A DNA stretch of 64,000 bases from positions 327,330 through 391,329 of the forward strand of contig OZ025246.1 in the NCBI GenBank assembly GCA_964019155.1, given 5' to 3'. Numbering within the stretch: the first letter of the stretch is position 1; each line of letters starts with the position of its first letter. Source of the stretch: Osedax fenrisi. Lineage: Eukaryota; Annelida; Polychaeta; Sabellida; Siboglinidae. A program made the position numbers and the translations under genes. This document shows, in pieces, positions 1 to 11,600 of the stretch. The notes under the pieces are model-generated. The model was not told the origin of the DNA. It did no database searches and was given only the letters and a program-made list of their open reading frames with translations.

Positions 1-394
1 TATATATTATAAAAGGGTTATATAAGATGGTATACAACTATATATATATTTTAATAATATATATCAACTATACAATAGTAATATATAATATATATTTCAA
101 TAATGTATTAAATATTTATTTAAATTATATATATTTCATAAGTTTAGATATAATTATAAGGATTTATGTATTATATAATAATATAGTATTTGTTATATTA
201 GTTAAAATATTAAATTAATAAATATAATGTATGTAGTATTTATGTATTTGTGTATTTAAAGAAATATATAATACTACTATTTATACATTGAATTTAGCTA
301 TATCCCACAATTAGATTTGTTACAATTGATTTTATTTGTACATATTTAAATATAGGTGGCGATATATGTCTACCCTTACGACAAACTAAAAAAC
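1..394. other. AT-rich sequence, no gene seen
   Basis: Low-complexity AT-rich DNA. The short open frame at 27-218 is rich in I, Y and N, as expected by chance in such sequence. Nothing else is recognised. Confidence 0.6.
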
Positions 395-502
395 ACGGAA
401 TTGATGTGAACACTTAAAAATCTGTTACTTCAAATTTGCTGTGAATGAATCATTTGAAGTTGCAGTTACACGTACGTTTTATAAAACGGAATTGATGTGA
501 AC
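395..502. repeat. short direct repeat pair
   Basis: The 17-mer ACGGAATTGATGTGAAC occurs at 395-411 and again at 486-502. It may be an eroded transposon end; the family is unknown. Confidence 0.4.
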
Positions 503-505
503 CCT

Positions 506-1125
506 ATAAGACATGTTAATACATAATGAAATTTGTATTAGATTTACATTAGCAATTATAAATTATGAATCATCATTGATGAATATAATATAATGAATAT
601 TATAATAATCTATTATTTAATAATTAATTGTATAATATAATAATTTGTATCATCAATACATTTAAGGATATAATAACATTTATTAATTAATTTTAATAAA
701 TTTATGGATATACAATAACATTTATTAATTAATTTTATTAAATTTAAGGATAAAAATAAGATCAATTAATTTTAATAAATTTTAATAAATTTATGGATAT
801 ACAATAACAATAATTTATTAATTTTAATTCATTTCAAGCTGTTTATGTAATATAAAATATTTGTAAGAAAACAAAATATCTTATATAATAATTAATTTCT
901 ATAATCTAATCAATATACAATACTTCTATTTATATATAATTATTTTTTATATTTCTTATATTTTGTATACAATAAGTTTCTTATAAAGTGGTTTTTCTTA
1001 TATTTTTCTTATAATATTTTCTTATAAAGAGGTTTTTTAATGTGGAAAAGGTTGAATTCCAACCAAATGTGTGAACAATGTTCTTATAAAGAGGTTTCTT
1101 ATAGAGGTATAGAGAGGTTTTACTG
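506..1125. mobile_element. Tigger-like MITE copy 1 (uninterrupted, left end lost)
   Basis: The right end reads AGAGAGGTTTTACTG followed by TA, the complement of the CAGTAAAACCTCTCTATAAG end seen at 1510. Positions 510-800 match 1735-1950, and 800-1125 match 9074-9402. This copy therefore joins directly the two halves that are 7.1 kb apart in copy 2, and acts as its empty-site reference. TA flanks and CAGTAAAACCTCTCTATA-type ends are typical of pogo/Tigger relatives (family knowledge). The left terminus is not recognisable. Confidence 0.75.
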
Positions 1126-1176
1126 TATATATATATATGTTTATACTATACTTTAATAATATATTTTATACTATAC

Positions 1177-1254
<78 letters not shown>

Positions 1255-1268
1255 CTTTGGTATATATA

Positions 1269-1306
<38 letters not shown>

Positions 1307-1340
1307 TTATAATATATATACCATATATGTTATATAATAT
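1126..1340. repeat. (AT)n microsatellite
   Basis: Nearly pure TA dinucleotide with short interruptions around 1140-1175 and 1250-1275. It lies between the inverted MITE ends at 1125 and 1510, next to cassette copy 1. Confidence 0.95.
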
Positions 1341-1377
1341 ATAATATATGATAATTAATATGTTGGGTTTAAGTTGG

Positions 1378-1499
1378 TTTCACTGGTTTAGTTTTGTTTG
1401 GTTTAGTTTGGTTTGGTTATGTTGGGTTTGGTTTGGTTTGGTTGGGTTTATTTTTGATATTGTCATATTTTTTTAGCTGCATTACATCACAAGTGAGCC
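1378..1499 (+). repeat. GGTTTGG/AGCTGCATTAC cassette, copy 1
   Basis: It starts near CACTGGTTT, continues with GGTTTGG-type repeats, then a T-run, AGCTGCATTACATC, and ends at AAGTGAGCC. Five other loci in the window share this order. This copy lies between two oppositely facing Tigger-like MITE ends (…1125 and 1510…). Its nature is unknown. Confidence 0.7.
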
Positions 1500-1509
1500 A
1501 ATAAAAGTA

Positions 1510-1950
1510 CAGTAAAACCTCTCTATAAGAAACTATTTTTTTGCAGTACTTTTTTTCTTATAGAGAGGTTTTCTTATAAAGAGGTTTTTACTTTTCCAAT
1601 GATTTTGATAATAAAGATTGAGAAATATCATGTATCTTACATTGTTATTGATTGTTCAGTAAACCTTCATCAACTTCTCTAATTGTATTAGATGTAAACT
1701 GTATACTGTATTGTTTGCGCTTAGACATATGTTAACATATGTTAATACATAATGACATTTTATTAGATTTACATTAACAATTATAAATTATGAATCATCA
1801 TTGATGAATATAATATAATGAATATTATAATAATCTATTATTTAACAATTAATTGTATAATATAATAAATTGTATCATCAATACATTGTATTAAGGTTAT
1901 TCAGGATATAATGATATTTATTAATTAATTTGAATAAATTTATGGATATA
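1510..1950 (+). mobile_element. Tigger-like MITE copy 2, left half
   Basis: It begins CAGTAAAACCTCTCTATAAG after a TA at 1508-1509. It is interrupted at 1950 by a 7.1 kb insertion and resumes at 9074. Several internal CTTATAAAGAGGTTTT motifs echo the end. Homology to 510-800 is clear. Confidence 0.75.
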
Positions 1951-2424
1951 GTATGTATTATGGCCGATATTTTTATCACCTTACAAGAAATAAAATATAT
2001 CATACTAATATTATATATTATGATCCAATAAGTTGTATATACAATTACAATATGTTGTTCTAAATAATGGCTATCAACATTTACTCATTTAATTATTTGT
2101 ATTCAAGTCATTTGATTTTTATTAAAAAGCAAATTTTCCGTATAAATAGAGATAAAATACACTAGTGCGGGTATTATGGTCGATAGTTCCGAAATAGCCA
2201 CTAGGATCGCGTCATGTATTCAAATACGCACTATTTTTATAATTGGAAAATAAAATACATTTTATCAGATATCAAGATACACACGCACTTTTATAGTAAA
2301 TATATTTATAAGTAATCGTTATCCCATTTAGTTTTACTTATATTCAGCTACAAATTTATGTTTTAATTAATTAGTTTAATATGTCTCACATTATTAATGC
2401 AAATGTAAGCCGATTAATTTGAAC

Positions 2425-2554
2425 GAAATGGCAAATAAAAATTGTATTGAACATCGATTCAATATTGAAAATGAAATGGCAGGAATAGATTGGTTACGGG
2501 GCTTCAGGAATATATATCATTGTCTCACTCTTAGAACTCCGGAACAAACATCAG
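2425..2554 (+). pseudogene. CENP-B/Tigger-type HTH exon of transposase
   Basis: Reading in the frame that ends at 2554, the exon encodes a segment with HRFNIENEMAGIDWLRGF followed by LTLRTPEQTS. That spacing is characteristic of the second helix-turn-helix of Tigger/pogo/jerky-type transposases, which bind the transposon ends. It ends TCAG|GTAATA, a good splice donor. The frame is closed upstream near 2393, so the acceptor should lie between there and ~2425. No stop interrupts the conserved part. The DDE domain expected downstream was not found. Confidence 0.7.
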
Positions 2555-2761
2555 GTAATATATTTTAATATATATATATATAGTATTGTATTTGATTATG
2601 TGATATGAAATATTAATACAGTGCCATACTTATAATTTGTACCATTATTGTAGTATACATGACAATTAGTATACTAATCGTAATATACTATAGTATATAA
2701 ATATACAATTTAAAATGTGTACTATAAAAATATATGGAATTAAATTATTTAACTAACTTTA

Positions 2762-2813
<52 letters not shown>

Positions 2814-3021
2814 CTATATATAAACCTATATAGTTATGTATGGAATTAAATCGTTTAAATAGGATGACAATCTTATGCATATAATTATATATTATTAATA
2901 ATATTATTAATAATTAATAATATTATAATTATTCATTAATAATTAATTTAAACTGTTATTAATAAATATGTTATTTTATAATAATTATCCAATATTATAC
3001 TGAGAAAAAGAAATACATCAG

Positions 3022-3071
<50 letters not shown>
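2555..3071. other. AT-rich intron-like sequence with (AT)n tracts
   Basis: It includes pure (AT)n at about 2763-2811 and 3024-3069. No coding signal is seen. Confidence 0.6.
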
Positions 3072-3397
3072 CTTCCTGTGTGGCTCAGTTAGCTAATGCT
3101 TCATACACACAAGTAGTATACTATAGGACATGGATACGAGCCCCATCCGGACCATAAAAATAGGTCTTAAAATATTATTTAGAAGTTATATTATATAATT
3201 GTGTATAAATAAATGATCGGCTCTCATTAAAACCATGGATGACTTAACATGAGAGGGGCTTCGAATGGACATTAGAGCCATATAATATATATTATATATG
3301 GCATATATAATATATGATATATAGGCTATATAATATAGCTATAAATGTAAATGATGAAAGGACTCCACAAAATAAAAATAACAATAGCAATAACAAT
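3072..3397 (+). mobile_element. tRNA-derived SINE, copy 1 (diverged)
   Basis: The head contains TGTGGCTCAGTTAGC (A-box-like) and a weakened B box near 3132-3145, ending CATCCGGACC. The body (ATGATCGGCTCTC, GGCTTCGAATGG, ATTAGAGCC) and tail (GGACTCCACAAAATAAAAATAACAATA) match the copy at 18757. An AT-rich insertion of about 65 bp interrupts it near 3280-3345. Confidence 0.8.
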
Positions 3398-3494
3398 ATA
3401 TATATATATATACTATATATGTATATACTATATACTATATATGTATATAGCTATATAATATAATACATAGTATATATGTTATTAATTCTATATA

Positions 3495-3539
<45 letters not shown>

Positions 3540-3921
3540 TTTCATAATAAATATATTCCAGATAATTTGTTTAATTTAATAAAATATGTTTTTATAAGTG
3601 AAAACATATCAAACTATAATTACACATTAATAAAACTGGAATTACTTATATATAATAATGTATACAAAAATATATTATTTATTTTATATCAATATAAAAT
3701 AATAATGTAATATATATATATATAATATAAGTAATACAATTGTCGTTTGTCAATTTTCATATAACCCTCTGAATCCCAAAAGGCATTAATCGCCCATTAT
3801 TTTTATAATGTGTGTTTTTTTATAATTTTTTAATGTGTATTTATAGTTTTATATTTTTTCAATTATACATTATAGAATAAATATGTGGGAGGATCATATT
3901 ATCTAAATATGAGGCAAATAT
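3398..3921. other. AT-rich sequence with (AT)n, no gene seen
   Basis: (AT)n at about 3486-3536. The open frame at 3498-3710 starts inside the tract and is not credible. Confidence 0.6.
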
Positions 3922-4212
3922 GAGGGTAAATTACACTGCTATATATTTATATGCATATCAGTGAAGAATTATACTAGATATTACAACAAAATTAAATTCA
4001 ATTCAAATGACATAAATTAATTTCAAATGAATTAATAAAAATCAATTCAAATTACATAAAAACAATCAGGGTAAATTACACTGCTATATATTTATATGCA
4101 TATCAGTGAAGAATTATACTAGATATTACAACAAAATTAAATTAAATTCAAATGACATAAATTAATTTCAAATGAATTAATAAAAATCAATTCAAATTAC
4201 ATAAAAACAATT
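3922..4212. repeat. tandem duplication, ~147 bp x 2
   Basis: The block starting GGGTAAATTACACTGCTATA is followed by a second, nearly identical block from about 4069. The differences are small indels, so the duplication is fairly recent. Confidence 0.85.
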
Positions 4213-4473
4213 CAAATAGAATAATAAAATTAAATTCAAATGAAATAAAATCAATTAATAAAAATCAATTCAAATTAATTAAATCCACATAAAATAATTA
4301 ATAAATATATTTATATAATATAAAGTAGTATATTATAACTATTACATACTTTTCCATATAAGTTAATTTTATAAGGATTATAAGGATTTTGTAAATTGTA
4401 ATATTGATATTATACATGCATGTATGTATCTATATGCAATGCATATTATGAATACATGCATATATAAATTGTA

Positions 4474-4504
<31 letters not shown>

Positions 4505-4542
4505 CATTATATATCATTTACATATATATATATAATATATAA

Positions 4543-4577
<35 letters not shown>

Positions 4578-5104
4578 CTATATATACTATATATACTATA
4601 TATAGTATATAGTATATACATATATATCATTTTAAAAACAAAATTATAATAAATTATTCATCAAATTAGTCTATTATACATGTTGACATATATGATTTAT
4701 TAATAACAATATCATTTTTATCGGATTTTTATAGTATTCTTTAAATATAAATTAATATATTAACTAATTTTCTAGTATCTATTTAAAAATATATTAATAT
4801 ATAATTTTTTCAATATTAATAATAAGATTAAAAAACTAGATTTATTTTAAAATGTTATTAAAATATGTACTATATAGTATATAGTATATACTATATATAC
4901 TATATACTATATTCATTTTTTATATTTAAATCAATATGCAATTAAATATATTTCCATATAATATGGAATTATACATTTATTCCATAGAAAAATATTTAGT
5001 TGTATATTTATTTGAATGAAAATATGAGTATTTACTAAATACTATTGGGTAAAACATTAAATTATATAATTAAATGCTAGCCTGATATATCTTAATTGTA
5101 TATA

Positions 5105-5176
<72 letters not shown>

Positions 5177-5221
5177 ACTCTAAATAGCATGTATAGTAAC
5201 AATGTTTTAATAATGATATTA
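4213..5221. other. AT-rich sequence with TA palindromes
   Basis: It contains ACTATATATAGT-type palindromic runs at about 4560-4620 and 4865-4915, and (AT)n at about 4480-4580 and 5099-5175. No gene is seen. Confidence 0.6.
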
Positions 5222-5306
5222 TATACAGATTCCGTTCAAGGATTGCCCAACGTTCTGATAATGGTATACTGGCTACAAATGAAACACACAATCATGAGAT
5301 TTTGGT
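5222..5306 (+). pseudogene. FLYWCH-like zinc-finger exon fragment, copy 1
   Basis: It follows a plausible acceptor (TATATACAG) and reads FRSRIAQRSDNGILATNETHNHEIL, ending before GTTTGT. The SRI…DNGIL…ETHNHE pattern resembles the C-terminal half of FLYWCH-type fingers, where HNH supplies the last zinc ligands (family knowledge, by eye). The cysteines expected upstream are not present. It may belong to the surrounding transposon or to another nested one. Confidence 0.35.
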
Positions 5307-5796
5307 TTGTATTTATATATATATATATATATATATATTAACATATTATTTTTTATTGATATACAAATATAAATAATATATTTTTCTATACATTATTATA
5401 TATAAGTATAGGCCTTAATGTCATTAATGTGTAATTAATGTGTAATTATAGTTTAATATTTTTTCAATTAGAAAAACATATGTTATTAATTAAATTAAAC
5501 AAATGCACTAAAATATATGTATTATAACATGCATATATATGTATATAGTATATACTATACTACTGCAGTAGCCTATATATTATAAGCTTTACATATTGTT
5601 GATATGGAAAAAACCTTAATTAAAGTATTAAATATAATAATTATTGTTAAATCAATATACACATATATTATGTATATTTATTTAACAATATATTATTCTA
5701 TAGAATAAAAAACAATATTTTAATAATTTGTATATATATATAAAGTGTATTTATAAATATATAATATAAGTATAATAATAATAAAATTATATACAG

Positions 5797-5887
5797 ATTA
5801 ATCTGTCCGGAATTCCGTTCAAGATATTGCCCACGTTCTGATAATGGTATACTGGTTACAAATGAAATTCCCACCTTGTGATTTTGG
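5797..5887 (+). pseudogene. FLYWCH-like exon fragment, copy 2 (broken)
   Basis: A duplicate of the block at 5222: RYCPRSDNGILVTNEI is readable, then the HNH region is replaced and a TGA follows. The following ATTTTGGTTTTTATTTATATA also matches the sequence after copy 1, so exon and flanking intron were duplicated together. Confidence 0.35.
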
Positions 5888-6150
5888 TTTTTATTTATAT
5901 AAGTTATATAATATAACATACATTTGTATATACATTTATTTATATTATAATGATTATATACCGCCTATAGGCAGCCTATATAACTATAGTTATAGTATTT
6001 AAATGTTTTACGGTTAGATGGTGAGTTCACAGACTTTATTCATAAATATATTTGATATTATATTGTACAATATACTATATATAGTATATTTTATATACTA
6101 TAATAATGAAATTGTATTATTAACTTATATGTTAATGATATATACAAGGC

Positions 6151-6188
<38 letters not shown>

Positions 6189-6637
6189 ATATATACATGT
6201 ATATATTATAAATATAATAATAATTACATTTTCCATAGATAGCCTACTTTAAAGTTTGGTTACTGCACCATGGTGAAGTTGCAGGCCCCTCTCGTAAATA
6301 TGGTTTTTATTTATATATTTTATATGTATAAGTTATACAGTATAACATATTAACATTGCACATATTTATACATTAATATATAATAATTGAATATATACAT
6401 TTAATTAAAATCATTAGTAACATTTTGATATTTTATATATAATAATAATTTATTATAAACGGATTTATAATTATATTAACATATTACTGTACAATATATA
6501 ATTTGCATTATTCTCACATTAATAATTTAGTCAACGTGCTTTAATCGAATCTTACTTTATCGAGTAGTAAAATCGGTATATTACTATACTATATATTTTA
6601 AACTAATCATCTATAGATGATATACATATATGATATC

Positions 6638-6698
<61 letters not shown>

Positions 6699-6732
6699 AT
6701 TTATCAACTTACAATATTAATTAATATTATAG
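5888..6732. other. AT-rich sequence with one exon-like island
   Basis: A GC-richer island at 6237-6300, after CCATAG and before GTTTTTATTTATATA, reads AYFKVWLLHHGEVAGPSRKY in one frame. It is not identified. The downstream intron-like sequence resembles that after 5884. (AT)n lies at about 6653-6696. Confidence 0.4.
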
Positions 6733-6848
6733 GAAAAAGAAAGGGCTATACCGCAATAATTACATCATCTCCATATAAACAACATTTGGAGCAGACACCG
6801 GCAAAAAAGAAATGTGTGAGAAAGAATTTATCAAAATCAATTAAGAAA
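6733..6848 (+). pseudogene. transposase C-terminal basic exon
   Basis: After TATTATAG the frame reads GKRKGYTAIITSSPYKQHLE followed by QTPAKKKCVRKN and more lysines. A KRKG…TSSPYK…LE…KKK segment is common at the C-terminal side of Tigger/jerky-type DDE proteins (family knowledge, by eye). The 3' limit is uncertain because the frame runs on into AT-rich sequence. A second, decayed copy lies at 17160-17230. Confidence 0.45.
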
Positions 6849-6906
6849 ATAATAATAATAAAAAATATATATAATTTCATAATATGCGATGAAATTATAA
6901 ACGATG

Positions 6907-6939
<33 letters not shown>

Positions 6940-8640
6940 TATACAGTGTTATTCATGTACACATTGGTGTTATGATTTATGTGTTGATATTATCAACTTG
7001 ATATCATAGTTATAAAGAAATATCGATTTCTTTCTTTATATCGATGCTTGATATAGATAAATTTAAAATATGCGATATATGCATATAAATTAATAAAGTA
7101 TATACATTTTATTTTCTATTTCATTATATATCTTGTGAATATAATATATTATTATTTATGTAATTAACAATATACCTTAATTAAATTAAGCAATTATCAT
7201 TTATATAATATCGTGAGATAATATTATTGTATTAAAATTTCTGGGTTATAGTTTATTTTATTGAGATAATTATCTATAACTTTAATTATATTAAAATTTA
7301 ATTTAAAATTATATATTTATATACTTTTTAAATGCTTTTTATATAATTTTTAAATGTTAAATATATACGAGTATATTAAACTAAATAAAACCCTATCCAT
7401 GTTATAAACATTATTGAAATATCATAATACATATAGGATTCCACTAAATAATTGTGAAGTGTATAATTTATAAACATATTCATAGATTTATAAATAATAT
7501 TATAACATTCCAGAATCGTAAATTATTATACAAATATGGTTATTTTTTTTAAACAAATCCATTTAACTTTAATAAAGTTATATCATATTATAAAAAGATA
7601 TATAAATGTTAGGTTTGAAAAATCCAACATTATTTTAAAATATCTGAATTAATTATAGTTTATATAAAGATAATATAATTTATTAAATTATTTAACATCA
7701 TTTTATATTTATTTCTAGTGAATATTTATGAATATATATAAATATATTTATAAATATATATTACATAATATGTAATACATATCATTAATTTAAAATTTAG
7801 AATAATTTAATAACACCAAGGCATTGCTAGTCTTAAATTTAACTACTTACAAAATATAGTTTTTTTATAGATTATTAATTATAAATATAAAAATATATTG
7901 TTATACTTTTAACATACATATCATTATTTTATTATGTTTAATAAATTAAATAAATTAAATAAAAATAACTAATTTAAACATTTATATTAGGATTCTTAAC
8001 AATACTATAGATAAGGGTAATTAGTAATACTATCTTTAATATTTATATATATATATATATATAATAAAATATATGGTTTATTATCGTGTTATCAATATTG
8101 ATAGGTAGGAATTATGATGTCGATATATAAATATGATTTACTAAATGGGTATATATAAAATATACTATATATTATAAACCAATTATTTTATAAACTAATA
8201 GGTAATATATATTTATAATACCTATATATATGATTTTAACTATTATGTACATAGTGTGTTTATTTTCACAATCTAAATATAGTCTATAATGTATTAATAT
8301 ATACTATATATATTAGGATAGTATAGCTATATTATAAAGTATATACACAAGTGTGTATATACACACTTATAATACTGATACATTGTATATTATGATATTT
8401 GTTGTGGTATAATGTACATTGTACATGTATTTAAATAGGAACATATAACCATATGGTCATGAAAAGGACATATGTTCTTGATATAACTACTATCATGGTA
8501 TATTGAAAATAATTAATATTTAGGCAGCGCGTTTTATATCGACAACCGCAATCATATCATAAATATATTTCAGTGATTTTATAAAGAATTTATCTAAATA
8601 TACTATTTTTATGATACGCTTACACATTGAAATTATCTCG
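6849..8640. other. AT-rich sequence, no gene seen
   Basis: Only small palindromes stand out: AAGAAATATCGATTTCTT near 7017 and TACACAAGTGTGTATATACACAC near 8343. The interval belongs to the 3' part of the pogo-like insertion. Confidence 0.6.
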
Positions 8641-9071
8641 ATGCTGATTGGTTATTAATCGGCCATAATACCCACCACGCATCGGCCACAATAGCCGCAT
8701 CGCACTCGTTGGTTTAAATAACAGATTACTATGTCATTATGTTATTATTGAATATTGTTATAAATGTAATCTGATATATTTATTACCTTAACTGAATATA
8801 TTAAAAATACATAATTTTATTCAATAACTTGCCTATAAAATAAGGTAAACCTTACGTTTTTATTCGATAAAAATTACGATTATTTGATTTTTTTCTCTAA
8901 GCGAAAATCAATAATTAATATTGATATAAATAAAAAATGATATACACTATCATTCTTAGAATTCAATTATCTACATTTTTCGTATATATCATTTTTTGAT
9001 AACTATAATGGTTCTTGAAATATCGTTATCGGCCACAATACCCGCATCGGCCACAATACCCTTCCGTCCCC
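8641..9071. repeat. right end of the pogo-like element with repeated GGCCACAATACCC motifs
   Basis: ATCGGCCACAATACCC-like motifs occur near 8658, 8681, 9030 and 9046, in inverse orientation to the motifs near 1955 and 2165. They are probably transposase-binding sites (inference). Confidence 0.5.
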
Positions 9072-9073
9072 TA

Positions 9074-9402
9074 CAATAACAATTATTAATTAATTTTATT
9101 TCATTTCAAACTATTTATGTAATATAAAATATTCATAAGAAAAAAAAATATCTTATATAATAATTAATTTCTTAAATGTTATCAATATATATTGTATACA
9201 ATACTTCTATTTATATATAATTATTTTATATATTTCTTATATTTTGTATACAATAAGTTTCTTATAAAGAGGTTTTACTTATATTTTTCTTATAAAGAGG
9301 TTTTTTAATGTGGAAAAGGTTGAATTCCAACCAAATGTATGAACAATTTTCTTATAGAGAGGTTTTTCTTATAAAGAGGTTTCTTATAGAGAGGTTTTAC
9401 TA
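9074..9402 (+). mobile_element. Tigger-like MITE copy 2, right half
   Basis: It matches 800-1125, including the AATGTGGAAAAGGTTGAATT stretch and the series of CTTATAAAGAGGTTTT motifs. The last base of the end differs from copy 1 (…TTTTACTA instead of …TTTTACTG). Confidence 0.75.
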
Positions 9403-9485
9403 TATATATAATTATATATATATATACCTATAGCATATATGCTATAGGGTATATATATATTATGTTAGTTATTATTATATATAAG

Positions 9486-9939
9486 CAAAGATTTTGCGAA
9501 GCAAAGATATAACACTCCCTATACATGCAACGTAATTTAGTAATATCCCCAACCGCTGCTAGCAGTAGTATCGAAATCACTGAAATAGATTTAGGTTCGG
9601 CTCTGTTTGCATACAACAATGTTTTCATTGCTCTATTAAATTACATGCAATATAAATTAACTTTTACTTACTAAATATATACTTATAGCATTTAAAACAT
9701 AAATATCATATTTGTTTGTTATATATTAGTAATGAACACTTAGTTTTCATCATATAAATATTAATTTAAAGCATATTATTTAACATTTTAAAAGTGTATA
9801 GTTAAATACGAATTTACATTATAAACAACGCATAGTTCCTAAAAGTAACCCGCTATAGGTGGCACTTGGGTATTTTGTATACAAATTAGAATTACACGAT
9901 TTCACGTAAGTGTTATATCTTTCCTTCGGAAAATCTTTG
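9486..9939 (+). mobile_element. 454 bp P-like MITE, copy A
   Basis: The ends are CAAAGATTTTGCGAAGC at the left and the complement of CAAAGATTTTCCGAAGG at the right, both continuing AAAGATATAACACT. ATATAAG at 9479-9485 and 9940-9946 gives a perfect 7 bp target duplication. The internal sequence is nearly identical to the inverted copy at 15856-16309. An open minus-strand frame covers part of it but shows no known domain. The same ends bound the 9 kb element at 19094-28081, which carries a P-type transposase exon. Confidence 0.85.
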
Positions 9940-9946
9940 ATATAAG

Positions 9947-10224
9947 TATGTTTAGTTTTATATAGAATAATTTGCTAAAATTTATTTATATTATAAAATT
10001 ACTTTACAATTATTAAAACAAAGGATGAATTGATTTAATAGTTTAATTTAGTTTTCTTTACAACATTTATAATAAAACATAAATGTTATATAATCAATTA
10101 GTAAATATATCACTACTCTTGTATGTATCACCACTCCTATATACGCCTATGCATACGCTCATTTATAAATTACAATGTAAAATCACCTTATTAAAATTAG
10201 AATAATGCCAAGGTTGGTAGTAAC
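9947..10224. other. AT-rich sequence, nothing recognised
   Basis: No repeat or coding signal is seen apart from a short CACTACTCTTGTATGTATCACCACTCC stretch near 10110, which is itself a partial direct repeat. Confidence 0.5.
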
Positions 10225-11345
10225 TGATTATTTCATAAATTCTATTTTATATTTACATTGATTTTACAATATATTATTCATATTTTTATTTATACATTTA
10301 TTTTACATTATTCATATTTGTATTAGTATTTTTTTTGATTATTTCATAAATTCTATTTTATTTTAATATTGATTTTACATTATATTATTTGTGTTTGATT
10401 ATTTCATAAATTCTATTTTATTTTAACATAGATTTTAAATTATTGTATTCATATTTGTATTTGACTATATTTTATAAATTCTATTTTATTTTAACATTAA
10501 TTTTACCTTATATTATTTGCATGTTTAATAATTTAATAAATTATATTTTATTTTTACAGTATATTATTCTTATTTGAAATTATTTTTAATTTCATAAAAT
10601 TATATAATTTTAAAATAATATTTAATATGTATTTGTTTGATTAATTTTTAAATTCTATTTTATTTTAACATTGATTTTACATTATATTATTTGTACATTG
10701 ATTTTACATTATATTATTTATATTTTATAAATTCTATTTTATTTTTACATTATATTATTTGTGTTTGATTATTTCATAAATTCTATTTTATTTTAACATT
10801 GATTTTACAATATATTATTTTATAAATTCTATTTTATTTTAACATTAATTTTACATTATATCATTTATATTTATTTCATTATTTTATAAATTCTATTCTA
10901 TTTTATTTTATAAATTCTATTTTATTTTTACATTATGATATTTGTGTTTAATTATTTCATAAATTCTATTTTATTTTAACATTAATTTTATTTTTACATT
11001 GATTTTACATAATATTATTCATATTTATATTTATTTTTATTTCATAAATTCTATTTTATTTTAATATAATATGTAATATCATATATGTAATATGTATTTG
11101 TAGATTATTTTATAAATTATATTTTATTTTAAATTATATTATCCATATTTGTATTTCATAAATTCTATTTTATTTTAATATTAATTTTAAATAATATTAT
11201 TCATATTTATATATGTATTTGTTTAATTATTTTATAAATTCTATTATATTTTAACATTGATTTTACATTATTATATTCATAATTTTATTTGTTCGATTAT
11301 TTTAAATTTACATATATTTTACAATATATTATTCATATTTTTATT
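10225..11345. repeat. degenerate AT-rich minisatellite
   Basis: Many variants of a unit of roughly 50-60 bp built on CATAAATTCTATTTTATTTT, AACATTGATTTTACATTA and TATTATTTGTGTTTGATT. The length and order of the parts vary. It lies immediately downstream of the last recognised LIAS exon, where further exons would be expected. Confidence 0.85.
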
Positions 11346-11403
11346 TTTATTTAATTATTACACATACACGCATCTACACACATGCACACACATGCATTCT
11401 AAC

Positions 11404-11531
11404 CTAGACAGAACCTTTATAGTCTCTATGTCGTTGGCGAATACGTGAATACCAGAACTTAGCAGCACCTCCAGGGATGACTGTGACCCGCTGAAGTCAG
11501 AGCTTAGGCATTCTATTAGGATGCCCATTTC
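11404..11531 (-). pseudogene. LIAS: lipoyl synthase exon (decayed gene)
   Basis: On the minus strand, CTCCCCCAG precedes an open stretch reading EMGILIECLSSDFSG, then SSGIHVFANDIETIKVLS, ending TCTAG|GTTAGA. This matches the lipoyl synthase block usually seen as ILVECL.PDFRG…SGLDV.AHN.ETV. The protein is a radical-SAM enzyme that inserts sulfur into protein-bound octanoate in mitochondria. Here the conserved Arg after DF is Ser and the His of AHN is changed, so even this best-preserved exon looks relaxed. It follows the exon at 12537-12591 in the expected order. C-terminal exons were not found in the minisatellite beyond. Confidence 0.75.
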
Positions 11532-11559
11532 CTGGGGGAGATGGATGTATTTTAGATAT

Positions 11560-11600
11560 GGTAGATTAGCATTCTATTAGGATGCTGGCCTTCCTGGTGG
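11560..11600 (-). repeat. duplicated start of the LIAS exon with its acceptor
   Basis: On the minus strand CCACCAGGAAGG…CATCCTAATAGAATGC repeats CCCCCAGGAAAT…CATCCTAATAGAATGC from 11531. It is a short tandem duplication of acceptor and exon start, and would act as a decoy splice acceptor if transcribed. Confidence 0.65.

Larger units (their letters stand above)
1951..9071 (+). mobile_element. pogo/Tigger-like transposon (degenerate), ~7.1 kb
   Basis: The boundaries are set by comparison with MITE copy 1. Its uninterrupted sequence GGATATACAATAAC is split here into GGATATA at the left and TACAATAAC at the right, giving a TA target duplication. Both ends carry inverted GGGTATTRTGGCCGAT-like motifs: left near 1955-1970 and 2165-2185, right near 8658-8690 and 9030-9060. 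Inside are a CENP-B-type helix-turn-helix exon (2425-2554) and a basic C-terminal exon (6733-6848). A TA target and CENP-B/DDE exons fit the pogo/Tigger group. Much of the interior is simple sequence, SINE and duplications, and no intact DDE catalytic exon was found, so it is presumably dead. Confidence 0.65.

Noticed and set aside
1137..1337. Open frames over (AT)n tracts here and at 3498, 5096, 6630 (first half), 58882
   Set aside because: Poly(YI) translations of TA dinucleotides are expected by chance.
9428..9628. 66-residue minus frame MKTLLYANRAEPKSISVISI… as a gene
   Set aside because: It lies inside the 454 bp MITE, is shared with copy B only as part of the element, and has no domain or transposase motif.
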